A stretch of DNA of 64,000 nucleotides from Chitinophaga sp. 180180018-3 (lineage in GTDB: Bacteria; Bacteroidota; Bacteroidia; Chitinophagales; Chitinophagaceae): the NCBI RefSeq assembly GCF_037893185.1, contig NZ_CP140772.1, positions 1,488,001 to 1,552,000 on the forward strand. The letters are read 5' to 3'. The position numbers and the translations under genes were made by a program. How positions within the stretch are numbered: position 1 is the stretch's first letter; the number at the start of each line of letters is the position of its first letter. Under the pieces are notes generated by a model that saw only the letters and a list, made by a program, of their open reading frames with translations, was not told where the DNA came from and did not search any database. This document shows, in pieces, positions 8,636-16,696 of this stretch.

Positions 8636-10054
8636 TCAGCTTTTGGCCAGACTAACGATCCTTTTTGCTAGTATCAAAGTTGGATCTATCAAAGGAATTA
8701 TTTTTCCTCCTTTTATTATTTCAACCTCATCGGGAAATAGTAAAGGAAGTTCTGTACAACCAAGAATAATAACATCCGCTCCTTTCTCAATTACATAATT
8801 TGCTCCTTTTAGGATGAGATCTCTACAAACTCCACTTTTATAGCCAGCTTTAACACCAAACTTGCCATAGATACTTTCCATTACATATTCCTGATGTTGT
8901 CCATCTGGAATAACAACTTCAAACCCAAAGTCGTGAAGCACATTATGATATACTTTACTTTGTACTGTTCCACTTGTAGCCAATAACCCTACTTTTATAT
9001 CTTTTTCATATTGTTCCAAAATGTATTCAGCAGTAGTTGTCAACATATTGATAATTGGAATATTGAGATATTCCTGGATACTTTTTACAAACGCATGAGC
9101 TGTATTGCAAGGGATAGCTATTGCATCTGCGCCTTCGGCCTCTAACCTTTTACAGGTAGAAAACATTGCAATGGTTGGATCTGTTTCATGATGGATGATA
9201 TTTGCTGTCCTGTCAGGGATTTGTGGATTTTGCTCTACGATCATTTTGATGTGATCCTGATCTTTTTGGGCTGGTGTACTTAGTATGATTTTGTTCATAA
9301 AATCGACCGTTGCTGAAGGGCCAACCCCACCCATAATCCCAAGTTTAAAGGGTTTATTTAGTTTTACATTTCCTGTTTCTAATGCAAAGTCTGCATAAGC
9401 TTGATTTACATCTATGACCATAAATCCCCTTTTCCAAAGTTGTTCTGTAATTAGGGAAATCTCTGTAATGCTTGGCAAAATAATTTCACAACCCTTTTGG
9501 ATTAACTCTTCGCAAATTTCTGAAACGTATTCCAAAGCAAGTCCATCAAAATGACCGTTCTTTATACCAAACTCACCATAAATAGCATCCATTAAACGAT
9601 TTTGATTGTCAGGAAAAACCAATTCATAATCCTGGAAATATTGATTGAGCATCTGCAATTCCTTCACATAATTAGAAGTTAGAATTCCGATTTTTGCCCC
9701 TTTTTCAAATTTAGATTTGATATGTTCCTGCAATGCTTCAAAAATATTGACAATAGGAATGGAAATTTCCTTCTGTAGCTCATCTAGAAAAGAATGACTC
9801 GCAAAGCAAGGCAATAAAATTTTAGAAACACTTTTGTCCTCAAAATTTTTACAAATCCTATAAGTATAATATTTTCTCGACTTTATATCTTGTTCATGAT
9901 ACAAAGGTAAATTTATCTGATTATATGGCTGCTGTTCAAAAATAAAATGATAGTTCAGCTGATTTTTTAAAACGTGCTGATTTTTAAGCAGCTTAAATAA
10001 CAAATCTCCCCCCGACAGTGTTCCTAACCCACCAATAACTGCAATTCTTTCCAT
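8636..10054 (-). CDS. Double-domain aspartate/glutamate racemase-family protein, N-terminal domain degenerate
   Basis: 472 residues from the ATG at 10054; a TTG one codon upstream is less likely. Two copies of the Asp/Glu racemase fold are fused. The C-terminal copy (about 236-472) looks complete: GIMGGVGPSATVDF, Cys316 in PCNTAH and Cys433 in LGCTELPLLF, the two-cysteine acid/base pair of the family. The N-terminal copy (about 1-225) keeps the same layout (IAVIGGLGTLSGGDLL, Cys83 in PCFASH) but has Ile196 where the second Cys would be (SITEIS). Family members interconvert amino-acid enantiomers; the substrate is unknown. A promoter-like TACCTTTG lies just upstream. The gene stands alone between the uptake operon terminator and the integrase and may belong to the mobile region. 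Confidence 0.85.
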   Translation of the reverse strand: MERIAVIGGLGTLSGGDLLFKLLKNQHVLKNQLNYHFIFEQQPYNQINLPLYHEQDIKSRKYYTYRICKNFEDKSVSKILLPCFASHSFLDELQKEISIPIVNIFEALQEHIKSKFEKGAKIGILTSNYVKELQMLNQYFQDYELVFPDNQNRLMDAIYGEFGIKNGHFDGLALEYVSEICEELIQKGCEIILPSITEISLITEQLWKRGFMVIDVNQAYADFALETGNVKLNKPFKLGIMGGVGPSATVDFMNKIILSTPAQKDQDHIKMIVEQNPQIPDRTANIIHHETDPTIAMFSTCKRLEAEGADAIAIPCNTAHAFVKSIQEYLNIPIINMLTTTAEYILEQYEKDIKVGLLATSGTVQSKVYHNVLHDFGFEVVIPDGQHQEYVMESIYGKFGVKAGYKSGVCRDLILKGANYVIEKGADVIILGCTELPLLFPDEVEIIKGGKIIPLIDPTLILAKRIVSLAKS

Positions 10055-10080
10055 CAAAAAAGATTTAATAACAAGTTATA

Positions 10081-10088
10081 CAAAGGTA
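10081..10088 (-). promoter_or_regulatory. Bacteroidota -7 promoter element for the racemase-like gene
   Basis: TACCTTTG on the minus strand matches TAnnTTTG. It ends 26 bases before the ATG at 10054. The -33 element is not clear. Confidence 0.55.
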
Positions 10089-10248
10089 AACTATTGTGTC
10101 AAAATGCTATCGCAGAAAGCATAGAAATTATGTCGAGATTCACCAAGCCTTCGTGGACACATCCTGGACAAATTACTTACCGGGGGAAGGTAGGTAAGGC
10201 GAAAGAAAGCCCGGACCACCACGACTTTGCATAGCCGCTATTCAAAAA

Positions 10249-11352
10249 TTAGAGTTGGAGAAAATACGGCAACAGTTCAGGGCACGGTAAATTGTCAATC
10301 GTTACCGTCTGATCTTTGGGCCGGTGACGCTTATACGTTTTTTTCACCTGATCAGTTGTCGTATGGCCTAAAAGATAGGCTACTGTTGCATCATCAACTA
10401 GCTTATCTTGGAGCAGGATAGAAAAACTCAACCTTGCACAGGACCAAGTGATATGTTTATTAATCCCTGCTGCGCTGACCCATTGCAACAGTATCTTATT
10501 AGCACCATCAGCACTCGGTAATCTAAATACCAGGCTATTCCCGGTGTCCTGCGAGCCCAGCATTTTCTTTCTTTTTTCCAGGATTGCACGGGCAATGGGA
10601 TGGAGCGTCAGGGTAACTGGCTGTCCCGTTTTTGCCTGTATTATTCTGGTGACCAAAGTAGCCCCCTTTATTTGATCCCATGAAAGTGTCTTTACATCAC
10701 ACCAGCGAAGACCTGTATAACAGCTAAGTATAAATGCTTCCTGCACTTCCTGATTAAGGCAGGGAGTTATCAGAAGTAATAAATATTCTTCTACTTCCAG
10801 GTGTTCTTTTAATTTGGTGCTGGGATTGGATTTAGCCGCCACATCTTCCGAAGGACTTTTGACATAGTATCCATCGCTGGTAGCTGCGTCAAGCACCCAT
10901 TTAAACCGGGTAAAGTAACCGCTGGGTGTTTCTCCGGTATATTTATCCATTAGGTACCGCCGAAATTCCTTGCACAAATTTTCAGTAACCTCGATAGGAG
11001 AAATAAAATCCTTTGTCAGGAACTGCTTAAACTGAGTGAAGCTGTTGGATAGGTGCCGGTTGCCATCGCGTTTGTTTCTTTCCACGTACTCATCGTAGTA
11101 ATCTAAGAAATTGGCTTTGAATTTATGTGGCGGGATATAGGCTGACCCGATAGCCTGCTGCTCAATTGTTTTTTCGCTCCTCTTTACGTCTATTAAGGCA
11201 CGGGCCTGTTTGTTATGAATTTTCTCCTCTCTGCTTTTAGGATTGGTATAAATAAAGATTCCAGTTGATGGTCTTTGTCCCTTCTTGCGCCCGTAGTCAT
11301 AATAGAAAGTGATCTTATCACCTTTTCTGCTCAATCTCTCCAGTATATTCAT
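10249..11352 (-). CDS. Tyrosine recombinase / phage-type integrase with altered active-site residues
   Basis: 367 residues from ATG 11352; a TTG three codons upstream is possible. The layout is typical of Bacteroidota mobile-element integrases: an N-terminal arm-binding region (about 1-70), a SAM-like core-binding domain (about 78-170) and a catalytic domain (about 180-350). Visible catalytic residues are Arg216 (TGLRWCD), Lys241, Arg307, His330 (LGH) and the nucleophile Tyr340 (KTYKRH). The usual HxxRH box reads SCARL here, so the His is Ser304 and the following His is Leu308. The enzyme may be impaired or specialised. It lies 380 bases from the 3' end of a tRNA-Leu, the usual place for an integrase whose att site is a tRNA tail. 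No clear far att copy was found. Confidence 0.88.
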   Translation of the reverse strand: MNILERLSRKGDKITFYYDYGRKKGQRPSTGIFIYTNPKSREEKIHNKQARALIDVKRSEKTIEQQAIGSAYIPPHKFKANFLDYYDEYVERNKRDGNRHLSNSFTQFKQFLTKDFISPIEVTENLCKEFRRYLMDKYTGETPSGYFTRFKWVLDAATSDGYYVKSPSEDVAAKSNPSTKLKEHLEVEEYLLLLITPCLNQEVQEAFILSCYTGLRWCDVKTLSWDQIKGATLVTRIIQAKTGQPVTLTLHPIARAILEKRKKMLGSQDTGNSLVFRLPSADGANKILLQWVSAAGINKHITWSCARLSFSILLQDKLVDDATVAYLLGHTTTDQVKKTYKRHRPKDQTVTIDNLPCPELLPYFLQL

Positions 11353-11400
11353 ACGGTACAATTTTTACGAGTGAAACAAACAGTGATCAATCTGTATACC

Positions 11401-11679
11401 GTGTCAGTTGTGACATGTGTGATATTTACACATGGAAGGGAAAGCGGTGAAAAGCGGATAAATCTTTTTTCAAGGTTACATTTTTTGAAGATGTCATTTT
11501 GCCGCGTGTCACCAGTTGTGCTACAAAACAAGAAAAACTGACACTTTTTTTTGAGAGGAATGGGCAAGGTGTGCCAGTAGTGTGCTGGTGCTGGCATGCG
11601 AATTTGGTGTGTCATTTAGTGTGTCAAATTTGTGTCGTGAATAGTGGGAGAAAGCGGTAAAAACCGTTAAAAACGACAC
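11401..11679. promoter_or_regulatory. Cluster of GTGTCA-type repeats between integrase and tRNA-Leu, candidate integrase arm sites
   Basis: This non-coding stretch of about 380 bases upstream of the integrase carries repeated GTGTCA or GTGTCG words at 11401, 11506, 11609, 11621 and 11632, and inverted copies at 11539 and 11674. Two further direct copies sit in the longer word TATTGTGTCA at 10092 and 11821, outside the cluster on either side. Clusters of short direct repeats near an integrase and att site are usual arm-binding sites; the assignment is inference. No open frame of coding character was seen here. Confidence 0.4.
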
Positions 11680-11690
11680 TTGACTAAATG

Positions 11691-11724
11691 AAAAAAGGCT
11701 TGTAAGTCAATTACTTACAAGCCT
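11691..11724 (-). terminator. Rho-independent terminator after tRNA-Leu copy 1
   Basis: On the minus strand a perfect 12-base stem (11696-11707 with 11713-11724, 5-base loop) is followed by a T run, directly downstream of the tRNA 3' end. Confidence 0.85.
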
Positions 11725-11730
11725 CTTGTG

Positions 11731-11814
11731 TGCCCAGAACTGGATTCGAACCAGCACACCCTTGCAGGCGCTGCGACCTGAACACAGTGCGTCTACCAAT
11801 TTCGCCATCTGGGC
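11731..11814 (-). tRNA. tRNA-Leu (anticodon CAG), copy 1
   Basis: An 84-nt class II tRNA read on the minus strand. The acceptor stem GCCCAGA pairs with TCTGGGC; the anticodon arm is CTGTG-TTCAGGT-CGCAG, giving anticodon CAG; there is a long variable arm; and the T arm has the standard TTCGAAT loop. CCA is not encoded. It is identical over its whole length to the copy at 42471-42554. A TATCTTTG promoter lies 24 bases upstream and a strong terminator downstream, so it is a single-tRNA transcription unit. The integrase gene faces its 3' end. Confidence 0.96.
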
Positions 11815-11837
11815 AACTGATATTGTGTCAGGGGTTG

Positions 11838-11845
11838 CAAAGATA
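11838..11845 (-). promoter_or_regulatory. Promoter -7 element of tRNA-Leu copy 1
   Basis: TATCTTTG on the minus strand fits TAnnTTTG and ends 23 bases before the tRNA 5' end. Confidence 0.65.
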
Positions 11846-11961
11846 AGCAGACAAAGCATTTCGCCAAATTTTTTTTAAAAGTTGTTGATTTTTTTGGCGA
11901 CGTCAGTAAATAAATACGCTGAAACCCTTTGCCGGCAGTATTTTTAGCTTCCGGCAAGAAA

Positions 11962-12594
11962 TTATTTACCCTTATCCAGCGCCATTTTCAAGGCTAATCC
12001 GCCGAAAATGCCTGCCATAAACCATTTCTGGATTTTCACCCACCGGGGATTGGCCGCAAACCACCCTGTTACCCGGGCGGCAAATAATATGATGATAAAA
12101 TTTACAGAGATACTTACACAAACCTGGGTGATGCCTAACATAAAACTCTGGGCAAGCACCGACCCATAGGACGGCTTTATAAATTGGGGGAAAAACGACA
12201 AATAAAATACAGCCACTTTTGGATTGAGCATATTGGTAAATAACCCCATACTAAACAACTTCATGGAGGAATCGGTAACCTGGGTCCGGCTATTGTCGAA
12301 TAGTCCCTTTCCGCCAGGCTTTACAGCCTGCCACGCCAGGTAAAGGAGGTAAAGGCTGCCCGCCATTTTCAACCCGGTATAGGCATAGGGAACAGCCAGT
12401 AACACAGCTGTAAGTCCAAATGATACCAGCGTAATGTGAAACAGAAAACCACAAGCGACTCCCGCTAATGAAATCAGCCCTGCTTTCTTCCCCTGTGTTA
12501 CAGAACGGGAAATCAAATAAATCATATTAGGCCCTGGCACTAATACCATAAGCAATGCGGCAAACGCAAATAATAAAAGTTGACTGATCGGTAA
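11962..12594 (-). CDS. LysE/RhtB-family amino-acid exporter
   Basis: 210 residues from ATG 12594. A GTG seven codons upstream also opens the frame, but those codons lie in a repeat element (see 12595-12652), so the ATG, which gives the usual family start MLPISQLLLFAFAALL, is preferred. The protein is an integral membrane transporter with about six helices and the family signature VLVPGPNMIYLISRS near residue 18, plus LFTNMLNPKVAVFYLSFFPQF near 118. Members export amino acids such as homoserine, threonine or lysine; the substrate here cannot be told. It is downstream of the helicase gene on the same strand but separated by the half repeat element. Confidence 0.9.
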   Translation of the reverse strand, partial: LPISQLLLFAFAALLMVLVPGPNMIYLISRSVTQGKKAGLISLAGVACGFLFHITLVSFGLTAVLLAVPYAYTGLKMAGSLYLLYLAWQAVKPGGKGLFDNSRTQVTDSSMKLFSMGLFTNMLNPKVAVFYLSFFPQFIKPSYGSVLAQSFMLGITQVCVSISVNFIIILFAARVTGWFAANPRWVKIQKWFMAGIFGGLALKMALDKGK

Positions 12595-12652
12595 CATATT
12601 CGCTAAGGTCTTCACGCTGTTTCTTAATTCTTCATTCTATATTCTTAATTCT
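12595..12652. repeat. Stop-abutting inverted-repeat element, half copy (copy A)
   Basis: The gap between the helicase stop and the LysE start is filled by one arm of the repeat family seen at 17290 and 51119: the TTCTTAATTCTTC stretch joined to a core close to CGCTAAGGTCTTCACGCTG. The right half of the element at 51173-51212 matches closely over about 45 bases. The matching second arm is missing. The helicase stop codon directly adjoins the arm, and the GTG alternative LysE start is made of element sequence. Confidence 0.75.
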
Positions 12653-14554
12653 TCACTCCATATACTCCCACGCACTCTTATACCCATTCCTTTCTTCCGC
12701 ATAGCTGATAAATCCCGCATAGAATCCAAGCTGGGAAAGCGTGCCACTATCACCAACAATAACAAGTTTCTTCCTGGCCCTGGTCATCGCAACGTTCATT
12801 CGCCTGATGTCCGACAAAAAGCCGATTTTATTGTCAGTATTACTGCGGGTCATGCTGATATACACGATATCTCTTTCCTGCCCCTGGAAACTGTCGATCG
12901 TATTAACGGCAATTTTATCAGCATAAGGTTGCAGTTCCGGGCTATGGTCCAGCTGCTCCCGCAACAGCTGTATCTGCTGCTTGTAGGGGGAAATCACAGC
13001 TACGGAAGGGAAGTTGTCGCGGGAATAATGAGAGCTGAGCTCACTCACGAACTTCGATAAATGCCTGAACAAAAATGCAGCTTCCTCCGGGTTGCTGGTG
13101 CTGGTCCCTTCTGCTTTTTCGTCAAATCCGCAACCGGCGGTATCTATGAAGGAGAGGGGACTGTCGTCAGGAAACAACAGATGGTCAGCTACCGAAGCAT
13201 GCGCCTTTAACCTGTTCTCATAAAAGATATCAGCAGAATAGCCCATGATCGTAGCATGCATGCGGTATTGCTCTTCCAGCATGCTCACGCTTTCAGAATG
13301 GAGGTGCACGCATTTTTCCAGCAGGGTAGTGCTGAGCCCCTGCCTGGCTGCTTCGTCCGACTTGATCGTAGGCGGCAGCTGGCAATGATCGCCGGCCAGT
13401 ATCGCTTTTTTCGCCTTCAGAAGGGGGATCCAGCAGGCTGGTTCCAGCGCCTGCCCGGCTTCGTCTATCACTACGGTCTGATAACGCAATTGCTTTACGG
13501 TATAATGATTGGCGCCAACAAGGGTAGCTGTAACTACCTGCGCTTTTGCAATCAGATCGTCGATGATATATTGTTCTGTATTACTTACTTCTTTCATTAT
13601 CTTCCGGGCCTCATCAAACAGGGCTTTCCGTTGCTCCCGCTCTGCCTTCCCGAAATTCCGTTTGTATTTGTGAGCCATGTCGCGGAACTCATTGGCCTGT
13701 TTTTTCAGCCGCTTGATTTCCCTGCTGCTGTTATGTGCAGCTATCCTGGCATCGAGGGTAAGGGAAGTGAGATGCTCCGATACGCGGGCAGGGTTGCCTA
13801 CGCGCAGCACATTCAATCCTTCAGCTGAGAGCTTTTCACTGAGCAGATCTACTGCGGTATTGCTGGGCGCTACTACCAGTATCTGCTGCGGTTCCTGCTG
13901 TATCAGTGCTTTGATGGCCTGTACTAGGGTAGTGGTTTTACCCGTGCCCGGCGGACCATGCACAATGGCCAGATCAGTGGCCTGTAATATGTTGTTGACC
14001 GCCGCCTGCTGCGACGTATTAAGCCGGTTACTGCTAAAAGGAGGATGGTCCTGGTTGAATACCGGTTTTTTCGCGCTGGTCAGTATTTGTATAAGCCGGC
14101 CCTCGGGCTTGTCTTGCAGGGTATCAGCCAGTTTAAGGGCATTTTGCATTTCATCATAGCTGTTGTCGTCGAACAGCAGATCAATGCCCAGCTTTCCGTC
14201 GTTGGCCCAGTCGGGCAGCTCATCGGTGCGCAGCGTGATTTTCAGTCGGCTCCCGCTTTGCCAGGAAATAGTGCCTTCTATATGGTCTTCCTTGGGATCG
14301 TGATTGGAAAATAGCACAGCTGCTGCGCCAAATCGCAGCTGATGGGGCAGATCCTGGTGAGTGGTACGCTCCACTTCCACGGTCAGGTAATCGCCCCGGC
14401 TCATTTCGGAACCCCGGATGGCAATAGGGTACCAGGTGAGCCCGTTAGCCCTTCGCTCCGCCACACTGGTGCTTTCTGTCATTCGCAGGTATTGCTTTCT
14501 GTCTTCTTCCCGCTCTGTTTTCAGTAATTCCAGCTGCTTTTTGAAATAATCCAT
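12653..14554 (-). CDS. Superfamily 1 DNA/RNA helicase (AAA_11/AAA_12, IGHMBP2-like)
   Basis: 633 residues from ATG 14554 (MDYFKKQLELLKTE). Longer reading to 14623 would cross the promoter element, so the inner start is chosen. After an N-terminal beta-rich domain (about 30-165) comes the SF1 core: Walker A HGPPGTGKTTT, VVAPSNTAVDLL, Walker B VVIDEAGQALEP, LAGDHCQLPPT, EEQYRMH, and the C-terminal motifs VNTIDSFQGQERDIV and RRMNVAMTRARKKLVIVGD. This order is that of the UPF1-like IGHMBP2/Dna2-type helicases, which unwind DNA or RNA with ATP. A coiled region (about 295-345) lies between motifs Ia and II. Its role in the cell is not known. The gene is followed by a half repeat element and the LysE gene. 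Confidence 0.92.
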   Translation of the reverse strand: MDYFKKQLELLKTEREEDRKQYLRMTESTSVAERRANGLTWYPIAIRGSEMSRGDYLTVEVERTTHQDLPHQLRFGAAAVLFSNHDPKEDHIEGTISWQSGSRLKITLRTDELPDWANDGKLGIDLLFDDNSYDEMQNALKLADTLQDKPEGRLIQILTSAKKPVFNQDHPPFSSNRLNTSQQAAVNNILQATDLAIVHGPPGTGKTTTLVQAIKALIQQEPQQILVVAPSNTAVDLLSEKLSAEGLNVLRVGNPARVSEHLTSLTLDARIAAHNSSREIKRLKKQANEFRDMAHKYKRNFGKAEREQRKALFDEARKIMKEVSNTEQYIIDDLIAKAQVVTATLVGANHYTVKQLRYQTVVIDEAGQALEPACWIPLLKAKKAILAGDHCQLPPTIKSDEAARQGLSTTLLEKCVHLHSESVSMLEEQYRMHATIMGYSADIFYENRLKAHASVADHLLFPDDSPLSFIDTAGCGFDEKAEGTSTSNPEEAAFLFRHLSKFVSELSSHYSRDNFPSVAVISPYKQQIQLLREQLDHSPELQPYADKIAVNTIDSFQGQERDIVYISMTRSNTDNKIGFLSDIRRMNVAMTRARKKLVIVGDSGTLSQLGFYAGFISYAEERNGYKSAWEYME

Positions 14555-14558
14555 GACG

Positions 14559-14566
14559 CAAAGGTA
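14559..14566 (-). promoter_or_regulatory. Promoter -7 element of the helicase gene, almost at the start codon
   Basis: TACCTTTG on the minus strand, with a TTG about 19 bases upstream. Only four bases separate it from the ATG at 14554, so the transcript would start at or next to the start codon (leaderless). Confidence 0.6.
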
Positions 14567-14640
14567 CGCTGTTCCTGCTTTGTCGCAATCACCCACGAAG
14601 AATGTCGTATTTGGCCAGCCCAAATGCTGAAGAACCGCGC

Positions 14641-14648
14641 TAAGTTTG
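14641..14648 (+). promoter_or_regulatory. Promoter -7 element of the DoxX-like gene
   Basis: TAAGTTTG fits TAnnTTTG and leaves a leader of about 35 bases before ATG 14691. No good -33 element was seen. Confidence 0.5.
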
Positions 14649-14690
14649 TATTGTCAGAAAACATCAAATAACCCTGTCAAACAAAATCAT

Positions 14691-15095
14691 ATGGAAACAC
14701 AAACATTGTATATGAACACAAAAGCTCCTTCAAAAGCCGCTAATATCACCGGCCTGGTAATTTACATATTATGCATCCTTTTCCTGCTGGTAGATGCCGG
14801 AATGAAGGTAGTCAAAGCAACTCCCTCCATGGAAGGTAGCGTAAAGCTGGGCTGGCCCGCTGAACAGGTGCAGGGCATCGGTATTGTATTGCTGATCAGT
14901 ACTATCCTTTATTCCATCCCCCGCACTGCTGTACTCGGCGCGATGTTCGTTACCGCCTATCTGGGAGGCGCCGTTGCTGTTATGTCAAGAATGAATGCCA
15001 ATTATTCCTTCCCCATCATCTTTGGTATCCTGGTATGGGTGGCATTGTATCTGAGGGTGCCTGCACTGAGAACAGTGTTCCCACTGAAAAATTAA
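14691..15095 (+). CDS. DoxX-like family integral membrane protein
   Basis: 134 residues from ATG 14691; an upstream non-ATG frame exists but would begin inside the promoter. Four hydrophobic helices are visible (about 20-40, 60-80, 85-103, 108-125). The segment LLVDAGMKVVKATPSMEG in and after the first helix and LISTILYSIPRTAVLGAM resemble DoxX-like proteins, small membrane proteins of mostly unknown role, some tied to thiol or quinone redox. The gene is monocistronic: its own promoter lies upstream and a large palindromic element starts at its stop codon (AAT TAA merges into the element arm). Confidence 0.8.
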   Translation: METQTLYMNTKAPSKAANITGLVIYILCILFLLVDAGMKVVKATPSMEGSVKLGWPAEQVQGIGIVLLISTILYSIPRTAVLGAMFVTAYLGGAVAVMSRMNANYSFPIIFGILVWVALYLRVPALRTVFPLKN

Positions 15096-15205
15096 GAATT
15101 GAGAATAAGGAATGAAGAATGAAAGCGGAAATATAAGCAAATAGCTCTTCGCGTTTACTATCTCCGCTTTCATTCTTCATTCCTTATTCTCCATTCTTAA
15201 TTCCT
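15091..15205. repeat. Stop-abutting inverted-repeat element (copy B)
   Basis: About 115 bases form an imperfect long palindrome. The left arm (about 15091-15128) carries GAATGAAGAATGAAAGCGGA and the right arm (about 15160-15204) its complement TCCGCTTTCATTCTTCATTC, with outer AATTAAGAATT-type ends. The TAA stop of the DoxX-like gene lies within the left end. No protein is encoded. Confidence 0.8.
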
Positions 15206-15266
15206 CCGATGGGGGTTAGGTTCCTTCTCACGCGTCTTCTTATTGAATGATCCTAAATGTGCTTTT

Positions 15267-15581
15267 ATGAGACGCTCTTATCAAATACTATTAGCCGGAA
15301 TACTGCTACTCTCCGCTGTTTCCGCCCATGCGCAACGGCAAGGTCCGCTACTGAAAGAACATCATATTCTCCCCGTTACTGCCGACAGCACTAAGCCTGC
15401 CGCTATATTTCAGGTGAAGAACTGGCCGTACGGAGCCCTGCAGGCACCCACCGCCAACAAACCAGCCAGCGCCCAACCGGTTTTCTCTGCCATCTGCAAA
15501 ACATCCGGTACTGCCTTCCGCTGGAATGATGTGGAAGCCATCACTGCGCTGGCCATGGCTGCTTACGCACTTTTCAGGTAA
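15267..15581 (+). CDS. Small secreted hypothetical protein
   Basis: 104 residues from ATG 15267. A clear Sec signal peptide is present (MRRSYQILLAGILLLSAVSA, cleavage near AHAQ at residue 23). The mature part is short, rich in Ala, Pro and Lys, with two cysteines or fewer, and ends with an Ala-rich hydrophobic tail. No family is recognised. It is followed after 61 bases by a DUF3592 membrane protein. The signal peptide makes the gene likely to be real, but codon evidence beyond it is thin. Confidence 0.55.
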   Translation: MRRSYQILLAGILLLSAVSAHAQRQGPLLKEHHILPVTADSTKPAAIFQVKNWPYGALQAPTANKPASAQPVFSAICKTSGTAFRWNDVEAITALAMAAYALFR

Positions 15582-15642
15582 GGGCTGGTTGCTGATCACG
15601 ACAATTTTGCTATATTGTGTGCTGATTAATAGTTTGACCCAA

Positions 15643-16362
15643 ATGAAGCGTGGTTCCGTAGGTCTGGTTTTCAATATCTTTCTGGTTATTGGCCTTCTTT
15701 GTCTGACAGGTACTTTCCTGATCTGCTACAATATCAAAAAATTTAATAATGCAGCGGTAAAAACTAATGGTACCGTTGTGGATCTGCTGGCTAAAGACGG
15801 GCGCCGTTCGGTCTCCTATACGCCGGTGGTTAACTACACAGATGCCGGTGGCCAGGAACACCGCTATATTCCCTCTTTCTCTTCCAATCCTCCGGGATTT
15901 TCCATCGGCGAAAAAGTGGGTGTCTACTACAACCCGAAAAACCCCGATGAGGCAAAACTGGATGGCTGGGGCGAATATATCGGCGCTATGATACTGGGTG
16001 GCCTGGGCCTGGTGTTCAGCCTGATAGGAGCAGGATACCATGTCGTACGACGATTAAACCGCTCCCGGAACGACCGGCTCAAACAATCCGGGGAATTAGT
16101 GCAGGCCGACTTTATCACCGTCGACGTTAACCGGAACGTTTATGTCAATAACATAAACCCTTTCTTTATCCGCTGCGAGTGGAAAGACCAGCTGACTGGA
16201 AAGAAACGCAAATTCAAAAGCGGCTTCATCTGGTCGGACCCTACGCCCTACATCGAGTTACACCGGAAAATGGATGTATACATCGATCGTAAGAATACCC
16301 GCCGTTATTATGTGGATATTTCATTCCTCGACAACTGGGCGCCCGACAAAAAATTGAACTGA
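15643..16362 (+). CDS. DUF3592 domain membrane protein
   Basis: 239 residues from ATG 15643 (MKRGSVGLVFNIFLVIG). Two membrane segments are visible, about residues 7-27 and 108-130. Between them lies a beta-rich DUF3592-like domain (KTNGTVVDLLAKDGRRSVSY, FSIGEKVGVYYNPKNPDEA). After the second segment comes a similar second region (GELVQADFITVDVN, MDVYIDRKNTRRYYVDISFL). DUF3592 proteins are widespread but have no established function. It is followed by a remnant of another gene and then an azoreductase. Confidence 0.75.
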   Translation: MKRGSVGLVFNIFLVIGLLCLTGTFLICYNIKKFNNAAVKTNGTVVDLLAKDGRRSVSYTPVVNYTDAGGQEHRYIPSFSSNPPGFSIGEKVGVYYNPKNPDEAKLDGWGEYIGAMILGGLGLVFSLIGAGYHVVRRLNRSRNDRLKQSGELVQADFITVDVNRNVYVNNINPFFIRCEWKDQLTGKKRKFKSGFIWSDPTPYIELHRKMDVYIDRKNTRRYYVDISFLDNWAPDKKLN

Positions 16363-16630
16363 CGCTTTTCTGTATGAGCCGGCTACTTACGAAGAACTGG
16401 TAACACAAATCACTGATACAGGATTCAGACTGCCAACAGAAGACGAATGGGAATACCTGTGCGGTGGAGGATCCAGAGCATTCTATCCCTGGGGGGATTG
16501 CCTCGATATCGGCTACCTGAGTATCGGCACCTATTTCCGGGATTGCTACATTTTTGATGAGGAGATGGCATATAAAGATGAAATAACCGGTGATTATACT
16601 TTTACAAGAAGAATAAAAAGACTGTCCTAA
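16361..16630 (+). pseudogene. Remnant of a formylglycine-generating-enzyme (SUMF1/FGE-sulfatase) family gene
   Basis: The frame starting near 16361 translates to a stretch with GFRLPTEDEWEYLCGGGSRA followed by FYPWGD and then GYLSIGTYFRDCY, ending in TAA at 16628. The motif GFRLPTEDEWEY with a following WGD is the hallmark of FGE-sulfatase domains, which modify sulfatase cysteines or have unrelated roles in enzymes such as EgtB-like proteins. Only about 90 residues remain, there is no plausible start codon with upstream domain, and the C-terminal catalytic part is missing. It is therefore a decayed fragment between the DUF3592 gene and the azoreductase gene. Confidence 0.7.
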
Positions 16631-16696
16631 CCAGTAATATATTTTTCCCGGATGTCCCCCATGGGGAAACTCACTCGTTATCTGGAAAAATATATC

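Noticed and set aside
10227..10675. Small plus-strand open frames over the integrase end
   Set aside because: They overlap the integrase gene on the other strand and lack any family resemblance.
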